Source of the DNA: JAIEOG01 sp964519985
Lineage (GTDB): Bacteria > Bdellovibrionota > FAC87 > UBA2466
Direction of reading: 5' to 3'
Length of the DNA stretch: 64,000 nucleotides
Assembly (NCBI GenBank): GCA_964519985.1
Contig: CAZFMF010000009.1
Location: 1-64,000, forward strand
Made by a program: the position numbers and the translations under genes. Shown here in pieces: positions 33,632-42,113 of this stretch (position 1 is its first letter; each line of letters starts with the position of its first letter). The notes under the pieces are model-generated. The model saw only the letters and a program-made list of their open reading frames with translations, had not been told where the DNA came from and ran no database searches.

Positions 33632-34740
33632 AATACGACGCGATTGTCGTGGGTTGTGGCGGGATTGGATCTTCGGCGCTCTACCATTTAGCGAAAGCCG
33701 GCCAGTCGGTGTTGGGTCTCGATCGATTTTATCCGCCTCACGATCGCGGAAGCTCCCACGGCAGCACGCGCATCATCCGCCAGGCCTATTTCGAAAACGC
33801 TCGCTACATTCCCCTCCTCAAGCGGGCCTATGAACTCTGGGAAGGTTTGGAAGCGCGGACGGGCAAGCACCTCTTTCATCGGGTCGGCCTTTTGATTTTG
33901 TCGGGTGAGCGAGGAGGGATCGCCGATGCCGCTCAGAAAAATGCGGCGGAGTACGGTGTTCCGATCAAAATGCTTTCGAGCGCGCTGGTCCGGGAGCGTT
34001 ATCCGGCGTTCGAGATTCCGGATAACTACACCGGCACTTTGGAGCCCGGGGCCGGATATCTGGAAGTGGAAAACTGTGTGGGCGCGCACCTGGATCTGGC
34101 GCGAAGCCTAGGCGCCGAGACTCGATTTGGAGAGAGTTTTGCTCACTGGGAAAAAACTGCGGGCGGTGTGATTTGCACAACGGATAAAGGGCGGTACGAA
34201 GCGAAATATCTCGTGCTAAGTTCCGGCGCCTGGAGTCCGGGCTTACTGGTGGAGACGGGAATGTCTTTGGTCGTCCGCCGGGCTCCGCAGTTTTGGTATC
34301 GCGGCGATGCGAGCTTTGAAGAGTCTCGGGGCATGCCGTGTTTTGCGTTCGCCCGTGGAAAAGATTTTATTTACGGTTTTCCGTCTGTACCGGAACTGGG
34401 AGTTAAGGTGGCGAGCTACGCGGCGTCGGAAATCGTGGAAGATCCGCTGCACGTTAGTCCCGTGGCTACGGCCGAAGAGAAAAAGACGGTGGAGAGCTAT
34501 ATTCGAGAATTCTTGCCCGGCCTGCAAATGCCGGCCTCACGGGAAAAACTCTGCCTTTACACCCTCACGCAAGATGAAAACTTCCTTGTGGACTGGCACC
34601 CAAAAAGCGATCGCGTCTTTGTGACGACGGGTGGTTCGGGACACGCTTTCAAGTTTGTGAGTGTGCTCGGTGAAATCGTGGCCCAGAAACTCCTAGGCCA
34701 AACGCTACCCTGGAATCTGGATTTTCTAGCCTTTCGCTAG
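33628..34740 (+). CDS. Sarcosine oxidase/SolA-like flavoenzyme
   Basis: 370 residues from the ATG at 33628, which overlaps the MATE stop (ATGA). FAD-binding VVGCGGIGSSALYHL at the N-terminus, and KLCLYTLTQDENFLVDWHP near the end. Cys309 in that motif corresponds to the covalent flavin attachment Cys of monomeric sarcosine oxidase. Members oxidise secondary or N-methyl amines, and here the substrate could be the N-N-linked intermediate or an amine made by the decarboxylase. It converges with the decarboxylase gene with a 15-base overlap of ends. Confidence 0.9.
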   Translation: MKYDAIVVGCGGIGSSALYHLAKAGQSVLGLDRFYPPHDRGSSHGSTRIIRQAYFENARYIPLLKRAYELWEGLEARTGKHLFHRVGLLILSGERGGIADAAQKNAAEYGVPIKMLSSALVRERYPAFEIPDNYTGTLEPGAGYLEVENCVGAHLDLARSLGAETRFGESFAHWEKTAGGVICTTDKGRYEAKYLVLSSGAWSPGLLVETGMSLVVRRAPQFWYRGDASFEESRGMPCFAFARGKDFIYGFPSVPELGVKVASYAASEIVEDPLHVSPVATAEEKKTVESYIREFLPGLQMPASREKLCLYTLTQDENFLVDWHPKSDRVFVTTGGSGHAFKFVSVLGEIVAQKLLGQTLPWNLDFLAFR

Positions 34741-36159
34741 AAAAGCCTGTCGGCCGAGTCTTAGTTCCTCGAGCAAGACTTCTAGGCTTTCGCGATTGGT
34801 TTCAAAACTCGGAATGCCCGCGCGCAGAACCCGCTGGCCGGTGTGCTGCAATTGAGTTGGCGTTACCCAGGTCTGGCGGCGTTCGGCAATCCAGGCGGCG
34901 AAATCATTCACCTTCTGATCCGTTAGAGCCGCGTCCCAAAAACAGACGACGGGAAACGGTGTGGAATTGAAAAGTGTCCAATCTTCCGCTTTGAGTCGGG
35001 CGCGAAGGACTTCTCCCATCTCGATCTGGTGGCGAAGCACTTTCTGGTACCCCCCGATTCCGTGTCGAGCGAGGGTCAGAAAGAGTTTGAGGCCGATAAA
35101 ACGCCGAGACCATTGGAGACTCTGCTTGTAAGGCTCCGTCCCGGGCGCGTGGTAGGTGGACGTCGGCATGTACGGGCTTTCTTCCGTGCGAAACGCCGCT
35201 TCGCGGATACCCGCATGGCGGGTGAGGAAGAGTCCCGCCCCCATCGGGATGGAAAGCCACTTATGCGCATCGAGCGTCAACGAATCGACTTGGGACGTGC
35301 CGGAAAAATAGCTCGCATATTCTGGGAGCAAAATCGCGGCGCCACCCCAAGCGGCATCCGCATGTAGCCACAAGCCGTAATGTCGGGCGATGACCAAGAG
35401 TTTCTCGAGGGGATCGAAGGTTCCCGAGCTGGTGGATCCCAGAGTCGCGCAAAGAAAAAGCGGGGTCTTGCTCGCCCGTTGGTCCGCCTTGATTGCGGCC
35501 TCGAGCGCGGCCGTGTCGATTTCCAAAGTACCGGTCACGGGAATCTCGCGCACGCTTTGGCTACCGAGGCCCGACACCATCGCTGCCCGTAAGATGGAAT
35601 GGTGGGTTTCGCGGGAAACGTAAATCATCGGTTGCTTGGCCTCGAGGCCATGCGTTTTGTAGCGCGGCCAGCGGTGGTTCAAGGCGCAGAGCAGGGCAGT
35701 GTGATTCGCCTCCGTTCCGCCGGCGGTGAAGCCGCCTTCGGTCGTTTCCGCCGGAAGGCCGAATTGACCCGCAAAAAAGCGGATCAGATGGTCCTCGATT
35801 TCCAAGCACGCTTTGGCGCTGCTACTCGAGGCCAGCTGAGGGTTGAAAGCGGCCACTAGGAAATCAGCGGCTACGCCCAGTGTGGAAGGCGCGGGATTGA
35901 AAACCCCGTGGTAACAAGGGTGCGAGGTCTGCAAAAGGCCGTTCGCCAAGACATCGGAGGTCCAACGTAGAAGGGATTCCGAATCGACGGGCTTTTGAAA
36001 GTCAAAAGCAGCGAGATCGCGTTGGAAAGTGTCGCAGAGCCCCGCCGGAACCACCGGACGGGCGGCCAGGGCGGACCAATGGCGTTCGGTCGCGTCGATC
36101 ACTTGCTTCCAAATTTTGAGACGCTCTTCGCTCCCCAGCCTCAGTTCGGAATCACTCAT
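34726..36159 (-). CDS. PLP-dependent amino acid decarboxylase (group II)
   Basis: 477 residues from the ATG at 36159, overlapping the ATP-grasp stop (ATGA). Group II decarboxylase fold (glutamate/tyrosine/DOPA/diaminobutyrate types): TSHPCYHGVFNPAP, GGFTAGGTEANHTALL, LHADAAWGG and the lysine that binds PLP, Lys300, in LDAHKWLSIPMGAGLF. The reaction removes the alpha-carboxyl group of an amino acid. It is third in a minus-strand operon with a GNAT and an ATP-grasp ligase, facing the hydrazine-forming genes. Substrate cannot be read from motifs; it may act on a precursor or on the finished hydrazino acid. Confidence 0.9.
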   Translation of the reverse strand: MSDSELRLGSEERLKIWKQVIDATERHWSALAARPVVPAGLCDTFQRDLAAFDFQKPVDSESLLRWTSDVLANGLLQTSHPCYHGVFNPAPSTLGVAADFLVAAFNPQLASSSSAKACLEIEDHLIRFFAGQFGLPAETTEGGFTAGGTEANHTALLCALNHRWPRYKTHGLEAKQPMIYVSRETHHSILRAAMVSGLGSQSVREIPVTGTLEIDTAALEAAIKADQRASKTPLFLCATLGSTSSGTFDPLEKLLVIARHYGLWLHADAAWGGAAILLPEYASYFSGTSQVDSLTLDAHKWLSIPMGAGLFLTRHAGIREAAFRTEESPYMPTSTYHAPGTEPYKQSLQWSRRFIGLKLFLTLARHGIGGYQKVLRHQIEMGEVLRARLKAEDWTLFNSTPFPVVCFWDAALTDQKVNDFAAWIAERRQTWVTPTQLQHTGQRVLRAGIPSFETNRESLEVLLEELRLGRQAFLAKG

Positions 36160-37403
36160 TCGTAGGCCAAAACCTTTTCCTGTTCTTCCCATTCTCGTAC
36201 CTGCGCGTAGTCGCTCTCGAGCTGCGCCGGATCCTCATGGGCAAGGGCAACGAAACCTGGAACGGTGAAATAGTCCACCGTCGGACCAATTTGCATTCCC
36301 GGCGCTTTGATCCATCGCAGGTAGAAAAAGGAGGGCAGAGCTCGAATGGGCTCATCGCCCGGGAACCCTTTGAGCTTACCCGAACGGTGGGAAATGAGAT
36401 TTACGCGTAAAGCATGCTTTTTGAGAGCGTAGGGAGCCGATGCTTTCGTCGCGAAGGAACTGCTATCGACATAGGAGTCTACCGTGAGATCTAAAGGGCC
36501 GTAGCCAATGCAGGCTTGGTTCAATGTGGGGAGACTCATTCCTTGGATCCGGGTGCCCAGTTCGATCAAGCGCGGCCCATCGGTGGTGACCATGATTTCG
36601 GTATGGGTCGGACCGTATTGGATGCCAAAGGCATCGAGCGTTTTGAGGGCATACTGGTGCACGGGGGTTTCCACTGCGCCGTTCAGCGGGCATAGTTCCG
36701 CCCGATCGTAAACGAAGTCTTTGCCGTTGAGCGGGCGCTTGCGATGCTTCCAGATGTCGGTAATGTGATGATGCCCATCTCGGGAAACGGAATTGACGAA
36801 GTATTCGGTTCCCGCCAAAAACTCTTGCGCTAGGACCGCATCGTTCATCAGGCCCAGCATATTCGTTTTACCTACGATCGCCGAGACCGCCGCGGCGATT
36901 TCTTCGGGCGTCCGACAGACCGCCACGTGATCCGTTCCTGCACTTTCGAGCGGTTTGACCACAATGCGATCGAAACCGGAATCCTCTTTCCATTGGGAAA
37001 TCGCGCCCGGCGAATCGGACCGCATCTGCCGGGCAACCGGTAGATCGCAGCGGCGGGCATTCTCGATCATTTCGTACTTGTTGCGGCGCGCTGCGCTCTT
37101 TTCCGAGCCATTGGTCGGTAGGCCTAAGACTTCGCTTAGGTGATCGGCCAACGGAACTCCGGTTTCCGTGCCCGGCAAGACGGCGAAGATGGAAAAGTCC
37201 TTCAACTTATTGACTAGGGTATTCACGTTTCCATCAAACGGAAAATTGGCCACGTAATCGGTGGGGACAAAACTGGGCTTTAGCACCGGAAAAATTTCCG
37301 GCGTGCTTTGCACGTGGACGCAGTCGAATCCTTTTTCCCGAAACATGGGCGGCAAAAAATTCCCCGAGGAATAGCCATCTACCATCAGTATTGTTTTTTT
37401 CAC
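36156..37403 (-). CDS. ATP-grasp carboxylate-amine ligase
   Basis: 415 residues from a GTG at 37403, which overlaps the GNAT stop and follows GGAGA. The ATP-grasp domain shows RRNKYEMIENARRCDLPVA, IVVKPLESAGTDHVAV, VLAQEFLAGTEYFV and HTEIMVTTDGPRLIELGTRI, the last being the metal- and ATP-binding segment. The family (carnosine synthase, bacilysin-type L-amino acid ligases) joins carboxylates to amines through an acyl phosphate. Here it could couple a hydrazino acid to an amino acid. It is co-translated with the decarboxylase. Substrates are unknown. Confidence 0.9.
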   Translation of the reverse strand: MKKTILMVDGYSSGNFLPPMFREKGFDCVHVQSTPEIFPVLKPSFVPTDYVANFPFDGNVNTLVNKLKDFSIFAVLPGTETGVPLADHLSEVLGLPTNGSEKSAARRNKYEMIENARRCDLPVARQMRSDSPGAISQWKEDSGFDRIVVKPLESAGTDHVAVCRTPEEIAAAVSAIVGKTNMLGLMNDAVLAQEFLAGTEYFVNSVSRDGHHHITDIWKHRKRPLNGKDFVYDRAELCPLNGAVETPVHQYALKTLDAFGIQYGPTHTEIMVTTDGPRLIELGTRIQGMSLPTLNQACIGYGPLDLTVDSYVDSSSFATKASAPYALKKHALRVNLISHRSGKLKGFPGDEPIRALPSFFYLRWIKAPGMQIGPTVDYFTVPGFVALAHEDPAQLESDYAQVREWEEQEKVLAYE

Positions 37404-37978
37404 TTCTGATTTCTCCAATCTGAATCTAAGAGCGAATAAAGCAAGCTGTCGCAAAAACAGTTCTCATACGGATTGAACGAGAAGCTGCGTCGATGGCCTT
37501 CCTTCTTGAACCCGAGTTTCTCAAACAGGCGAATCGAAGGCTGGTTCGCCGGAGCAATTCCCGCTTCAATACTATGGAGTTGCATCGTTTCGAAAGAATA
37601 CGCAATGATCGTGCGAATGGCTTCAGACATCAATCCCTGGCCCGAAAACTCGGGGAGGATTTTAGCGCCTATTTCTCCGCGCGCCCGGGCGCGGTCGAAA
37701 CGCCAGAAACCCGCGTCCCCAATCAGGCGTCCGAAGGTGCGGTCGAAAAGTCCCCACCGCACGGCCGTTCCTTCGGCCAACCAGGACTGGAGTTGGCGGA
37801 TGGTGGCGAGAGTCGTTTGCGGTTCTTGGTGCGCACGAATGCCGTAGGCTTTCATCACCTGAAGATCGGAGCAAAGCGCAAAGTAATCCGGAGCATCGGA
37901 CTCGCGAATCTCGCGAAGGAGAAGACGCCGAGTTTCGAGCGTAGGAACGTTATTTATTGTTACGGCCGGTCGCAGCAT
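37400..37978 (-). CDS. GNAT acetyltransferase (RimJ/RimL-like)
   Basis: 192 residues from the ATG at 37978; an ATG at 38005 is an alternative that would overlap the region between the divergent operons. TLETRRLLLREIRESDAPD, GDAGFWRFDRARARGEIG and FSGQGLMSEAIRTIIAYSF are the strand, beta-bulge and acetyl-CoA loop of Rim-type N-acetyltransferases. It leads the operon that also holds the ATP-grasp ligase and decarboxylase, so the target is probably the small molecule or its precursor, perhaps for self-protection, rather than a ribosomal protein. That is inference. Confidence 0.88.
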   Translation of the reverse strand: MLRPAVTINNVPTLETRRLLLREIRESDAPDYFALCSDLQVMKAYGIRAHQEPQTTLATIRQLQSWLAEGTAVRWGLFDRTFGRLIGDAGFWRFDRARARGEIGAKILPEFSGQGLMSEAIRTIIAYSFETMQLHSIEAGIAPANQPSIRLFEKLGFKKEGHRRSFSFNPYENCFCDSLLYSLLDSDWRNQK

Positions 37979-38042
37979 AGAGTTGTCGGTTCCGGGTACC
38001 CCCATATATAAGGAGGTAAGTGAGGCCAGTGGGGGCGTCAAA

Positions 38043-39986
38043 GTGTTCGTTCAAAAACTCGATTCCAGTAAATTCACCGAAGCCTACGGTATCTATTGCC
38101 AAAGCTTGTACCCCAAGCCCGAGCAATCCATCCGCACGCCGTTTGGCACAACGTTCTGTGAAATCCCGGTTGGCGGGTTTACCGCCCGACATTCGCACCA
38201 CGAAACGGAGACCTTTCTGCTTCTGGAGGGGCGGGGCAGGATGACGATCGCCGAGGAGAGTCGCGACGTAGCCGCCGGCGATCTGATTTTGATTCCATCG
38301 CACTCGGCCCACCGACTCGACAACCTGGTGGAAACCCCCCTACGCTTTGTTTCGTTTTACTGGACGCATGCGTTGATTTCGCCAATGGCCGAACGCACCT
38401 TGGTGATTCCGGCGCCACCGACCCCAAATGGCCCGCTACACGTGGGCCATCTTTCGGGCCCATATCTCGCGGCGGATGTGTACACCCGCTATGCGCACCT
38501 TTGCGGTTCGCAAGCGCAATTTGTGATGAGCACCGATGACAACCAATGTTATGTGCCCGCCAAAGGGAGGCAACTAGCGATCTCGAGCGAAGAAGTGGTG
38601 GGACGGTTCACACCCCTGATTGCCACCGCCCTTTCGCGCTTCGGCTGTACGGTTCATCAACGCCTGCAGCCGTTGGGAAAGGCGGATTACACCCGCTATG
38701 TGCAGGAACGTTTCGAGTCGCTCGTGAAAGCGGGCAAGGTTGAGCTGCGCAAAGAGCTCGCGGCCCAATGTATTGAGACCGGACAGTTTATTTACGGGGC
38801 GCAGATCTCCGGGAACTGCCCGCATTGCGGGCAGGGCACGAGCGGCAACGGCTGCGAGGCGTGTGGACACTACAACCACGCCAGCGACCTAAAGAATCCG
38901 ATTTCGCAGCTGGGGTCGCAAGGTGTGCAGCTGGTGGAGACCGAACGGTACGTTTTCCCTTTATCGCAGTACGCGGACTCGCTCAAACGATCCCTTTCGC
39001 AGATTGCGATGCACCCGAGGCTGCGGGCTTTCTACGAGTCGTACCTAGCGGAAGGTCTGCCCGATGTGGCCGTCAGCCAGCATGGGAGCTGGGGAATTCC
39101 GTGCCCGGAACGTCCGGGTCAAGTGCTGTACGAATGGTTTGAAATGGCGGCGTGCTACCTCTATCTCGCGGGTGGTGCGAGCGAGGGCCAAACGTCACAC
39201 TGGGTGAATCCGCGGGATGCGGTGGTGCAGACGTTTGGCATCGACAATAGCTTTTTCTACGGATTCTTAGTTCCCGCGCTCATCGAGCAGATGCAGCCGA
39301 ACGCACAGCTCCCGAAGGCATTTTTATTCAATTTTTTCTATCGTCTAGAGGGAAAAAAATTTTCGACGAGCCGCGGCCACGCAATTTGGGGCCACGAGAT
39401 TTTGGAAAGCGTTCCCGCGGATCCGCTCCGCTTTTTTCTCGCGCTGACTCGGGCCGAAGATGCGGAAAGCGATTTTTCTCTGTCGGCCTTTGGATCGTTT
39501 GTGGACTCGGAACTCGTCGACCGTTGGGAATCTCAAATCGAATCGCTCGCCAAGTTCTCGGACCCAAGCTTTTCAAAAAAGGCTCCCCTGAGCGGCGAAG
39601 AGGAGCGCTTTTTGTGGAACGTCGACCAACAAGTCGAGAAAATCCACGAGGCGTATAGTGCCGAACGGTTTTCATTGAATTCCGTGGCCCGCGGCTTGTT
39701 GACCGTACAGGACCACATCCGTCGCCACTCCCAGTGCTATGCGCTCACGGCGTCGAGCGCCTCACCGAATGCCGAGTTTGTCGTTCTTTCCGCTTTGCGG
39801 CTGTGGGCGCAGTTGTTGCGTCCTTTGATGCCGGGGTATGCGTCGCGGCTTTCCGATGCTTTCGGGCCCACGCAATCTCTCTTTGCAGTATCGCTTTCCG
39901 AAAGCGTTTCGTTCAAAGCTGCGGATCTGCCTCTGACATCGATGCGCCACGCGCAAGAAAGCCTAAGGAAGTATCGAGGGGTTTGA
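38043..39986 (+). CDS. Hydrazine synthetase candidate: cupin-MetRS-like fusion
   Basis: 647 residues from the GTG at 38043 (a G-run lies upstream); a TTG at 37983 gives 667. Residues 1-105 are a cupin with metal-binding HSHHETE (His50, His52) and His90. Then comes a class I synthetase domain: TPNGPLHVGHLSGPY (HVGH 123-126), a zinc knuckle C259/C262/C271/C274, and KFSTSRG (439-445) as KMSKS equivalent. It lacks a normal tRNA-anticodon context and sits beside an N-hydroxylase and a DAO oxidase. Known fusions of this type join N6-hydroxylysine to glycine or another amino acid through an N-N bond (Spb40 type). Function inferred by homology. Confidence 0.88.
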   Translation: MFVQKLDSSKFTEAYGIYCQSLYPKPEQSIRTPFGTTFCEIPVGGFTARHSHHETETFLLLEGRGRMTIAEESRDVAAGDLILIPSHSAHRLDNLVETPLRFVSFYWTHALISPMAERTLVIPAPPTPNGPLHVGHLSGPYLAADVYTRYAHLCGSQAQFVMSTDDNQCYVPAKGRQLAISSEEVVGRFTPLIATALSRFGCTVHQRLQPLGKADYTRYVQERFESLVKAGKVELRKELAAQCIETGQFIYGAQISGNCPHCGQGTSGNGCEACGHYNHASDLKNPISQLGSQGVQLVETERYVFPLSQYADSLKRSLSQIAMHPRLRAFYESYLAEGLPDVAVSQHGSWGIPCPERPGQVLYEWFEMAACYLYLAGGASEGQTSHWVNPRDAVVQTFGIDNSFFYGFLVPALIEQMQPNAQLPKAFLFNFFYRLEGKKFSTSRGHAIWGHEILESVPADPLRFFLALTRAEDAESDFSLSAFGSFVDSELVDRWESQIESLAKFSDPSFSKKAPLSGEEERFLWNVDQQVEKIHEAYSAERFSLNSVARGLLTVQDHIRRHSQCYALTASSASPNAEFVVLSALRLWAQLLRPLMPGYASRLSDAFGPTQSLFAVSLSESVSFKAADLPLTSMRHAQESLRKYRGV

Positions 39987-41053
39987 TGGCGGGGTATGAT
40001 GTCATTGTCTTGGGGGGCGGCGCCGTCGGCGCTTCGACTCTCTTCCACCTAAGCCGTTCAAACCGCAAGGCGCTCTTGCTGGAAAAGATGGCCGGCTACG
40101 GACGCGGGGCGACGGGATCCTGGGGCTCGCTTCTGCGCTGCTTCCACATGAATACGCAAACGACCGTGTCCGCGACCGAGAGTCTTCCGTTCTATTTGGA
40201 GTTTGAGAAGCACACGGGTCGGCCGTTTGTGTGGAATCGGACGGGATCGTTATATTTCATCCGCCGCGATGAGAGCGAATCGTTCGACACCCATTTTTCG
40301 ACGCTAAAGAATTCCACTTTGGAATCCCATTTGATCGAAGCCAAAGAAGGAAAACAACGCTTTCCCCAATTCACTTGGTACCAGGACGACCTGGCGATCT
40401 ACGAACCCAATGCGGGAGTGGCCTGCCCGTGGAGCACCACCGAAAGCTGGATTCGTGCCGCCGAGAAAAACGGGGCGGAAGCGCGTTTGAATACGGAAAT
40501 CACTGATGTCGAAACAAAGAACGGGCGAGTCACGGCCGTACGGACGAGTTCCGGCGAACGGATTGAATGTGGTCAGCTCGTCTTGGCGACGGGGGTTTGG
40601 ACTTGCAACTGGCTGGCGAAGCTGGGGATTGCATCGAAAGTGACAACGAAATCCATTCAGCTCAATCGATTTTGTCGGCGGCACCACCATCTGAGCTCCC
40701 CTTTTTTCATCGATAAGAACGCCGAGACCTTTGGCCATGCTTCCAACAATGGCTCGTTCATCGGCGGCTATTTGAAACCCGAGGCCAAACAGTCCACCGA
40801 ACGGGTGAATCACCTAAGCTTAAAGGACGCGAGCGTGGCCAAGCAGAAGATTGCGCACCGTTTGCCGTGGGTAAAAAGCGCCACGCTCGAAGGCGGAATT
40901 CGCGCCTTGGAAAGCTATACCGAGTCCACCAACGGGGTGGTGGATTCCGATGCCTCCCTTCCCAACTTGATCATTTCGGCGGGCTGGAGTTGCTCCGGGT
41001 TCACCCTCGCGCCGTTGATCGGCCGAAAAGTCGCCGACCGGGTTTTGGCCTAG
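39986..41053 (+). CDS. DAO-family FAD oxidase, likely hydrazino acid release enzyme
   Basis: 355 residues. The ATG at 39986 shares a base with the upstream TGA, so it is co-translated with the cupin-MetRS gene. FAD motif VIVLGGGAVGASTLFHL, then GYGRGATGSWGSLLRCFH and a C-terminal GWSCSGFTLAPLIGRKVADRVL, as in glycine/D-amino acid oxidases. In the known pathway a FAD oxidase next to the synthetase (Spb39 type) cleaves the lysine part from the N-N-linked intermediate, releasing a hydrazino acid such as hydrazinoacetate. Position and family make this the better candidate for that step than the sarcosine-oxidase-like gene. Confidence 0.87.
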   Translation: MAGYDVIVLGGGAVGASTLFHLSRSNRKALLLEKMAGYGRGATGSWGSLLRCFHMNTQTTVSATESLPFYLEFEKHTGRPFVWNRTGSLYFIRRDESESFDTHFSTLKNSTLESHLIEAKEGKQRFPQFTWYQDDLAIYEPNAGVACPWSTTESWIRAAEKNGAEARLNTEITDVETKNGRVTAVRTSSGERIECGQLVLATGVWTCNWLAKLGIASKVTTKSIQLNRFCRRHHHLSSPFFIDKNAETFGHASNNGSFIGGYLKPEAKQSTERVNHLSLKDASVAKQKIAHRLPWVKSATLEGGIRALESYTESTNGVVDSDASLPNLIISAGWSCSGFTLAPLIGRKVADRVLA

Positions 41054-41117
41054 TTCGAATTCCCCCTTGTTTCCAATGACTGAGGTCGGTACAACAATCC
41101 TCAAATAAGGGGGGAGT

Positions 41118-41540
41118 TTGCGGAAACTATTCTGGCTATTGGCCATCCTATTCACTTCTCAATCTCATGCTTGCCGGGTCGTCTGCGGGGACGATCAGGG
41201 GATTTGGCATCTCGTCGGCCAAGCCTCGGGAATCGGCTTTAAGCTGATTCGCGGGACGAAAGGAGCCGAAAGCCTACCCGATATCGAGGATTTAGCTTGT
41301 GCGCTCCATTCCGTAGATGAAGAACACGAACGGCTTTTGAACCATTGCGAAGGCCTGGTGGATGGGGGAAAAGTGGTCGTGCGTACGGAAATTGTGAACC
41401 GCCAACGGCTCAATCCGAGAACTCGCGGGACGGAGACCGTCGACGCATTCACTTGGGTGATCGAAACGGGCGGCCCGAAACCTACGGCCACGCGACGCGA
41501 GTTCCTGCTTTCGGAGTGCGGGAGCTCCGAAGGCCGTTAA
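41118..41540 (+). CDS. Small secreted protein of unknown function
   Basis: 140 residues starting with TTG at 41118 after AAGGGGGGAG. A signal peptide (LFWLLAILFTSQSHA) is followed by CRVVCGDD, giving an early Cys pair, with two or three further cysteines (DLACALH, NHCEGLV, SECGS) that could form disulfides. The rest is charged and beta-like. It begins 64 bases after the flavin oxidase on the same strand, so it could be co-transcribed with the hydrazine genes, but nothing in its sequence suggests a role there. Confidence 0.65.
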   Translation: MRKLFWLLAILFTSQSHACRVVCGDDQGIWHLVGQASGIGFKLIRGTKGAESLPDIEDLACALHSVDEEHERLLNHCEGLVDGGKVVVRTEIVNRQRLNPRTRGTETVDAFTWVIETGGPKPTATRREFLLSECGSSEGR

Positions 41541-41583
41541 CGGTTGGGGGCTGCGGTGCTCATTCCGCCGCCCCCTGGAACCG

Positions 41584-42021
41584 TTAGTTTCGAGTCCAGC
41601 GAATCCACAGCGAGTCCTTGGGGCCGAACGGACCCGTGAGAACGAGCTCGTAGTCGGTCACGCGTTCGATCTTTCGGTAGACCTGTTGGCCAATCAACGG
41701 TTCAAATGACGCGTTAGTGACTCCCTTGTAGATCGCGCCACACTTTTCGTAATAGGTTCCGGCGTAGAAAAATTTTCTACCGTAACTATCCGCCGGCTCG
41801 GGAGCCGTCGCCGCTTTCTTCGGGCAGTTGATCGAGGTGGAAACAAATCCTGAAGCCTCATACATCAAGATTCCATTTGCGCCTTTACAGAACTCGCTCT
41901 CTTCCCCCGACTCGGAAATCACTTTCCACTCCGCGAGGCGCCAGACCCCCTCAATCTTAGGCGTCTCCGCGCGGGCGGCCATCGCCAAGCCGAATAGAAT
42001 TGCTGCCAAACGTAATTTCAT
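41584..42021 (-). CDS. Secreted lipocalin-like protein
   Basis: 145 residues from the ATG at 42021, which has AGGAGG upstream. A signal peptide (LRLAAILFGLAMAARA) precedes IEGVWRLAEWKV, ILMYEASGFVSTSINCP and YELVLTGP, which resemble the lipocalin-like domain of small periplasmic proteins (glycine/tryptophan start and beta-barrel pattern). One or two cysteines lie in FCKGA and YEKCGAIY. It is divergent from a LysR regulator starting 93 bases away, with a palindrome between them, so it may be the regulated target. Confidence 0.7.
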   Translation of the reverse strand: MKLRLAAILFGLAMAARAETPKIEGVWRLAEWKVISESGEESEFCKGANGILMYEASGFVSTSINCPKKAATAPEPADSYGRKFFYAGTYYEKCGAIYKGVTNASFEPLIGQQVYRKIERVTDYELVLTGPFGPKDSLWIRWTRN

Positions 42022-42082
42022 TTTTCTGTCCTCCTGAAGGCCAGGTAACCGCTTGCCGATCGTTGTGAAAATGATAATGATT

Positions 42083-42098
42083 CGAACGGAATCGTTCG
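42083..42098 (+). promoter_or_regulatory. Palindrome between lipocalin and LysR genes
   Basis: CGAACG (42083-42088) and CGTTCG (42093-42098) flank GAAT, a 6-bp-arm palindrome in the 92-base divergent intergenic region. It is a likely binding site of the LysR protein encoded at 42114, which typically controls itself and the divergent gene. Confidence 0.45.
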
Positions 42099-42113
42099 TG
42101 GTTGGGCAATAAA

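Noticed and set aside
38043..39986. Housekeeping methionyl-tRNA synthetase
   Set aside because: The N-terminal cupin and the flanking N-hydroxylase and DAO oxidase do not fit a translation gene; it matches the hydrazine synthetase pattern.
41061..41115. Inverted repeat CCCCCTT/AAGGGGG as a regulator of the gene at 41118
   Set aside because: The spacing is long (38 bases) and G-runs are common here, so the pairing is not convincing.
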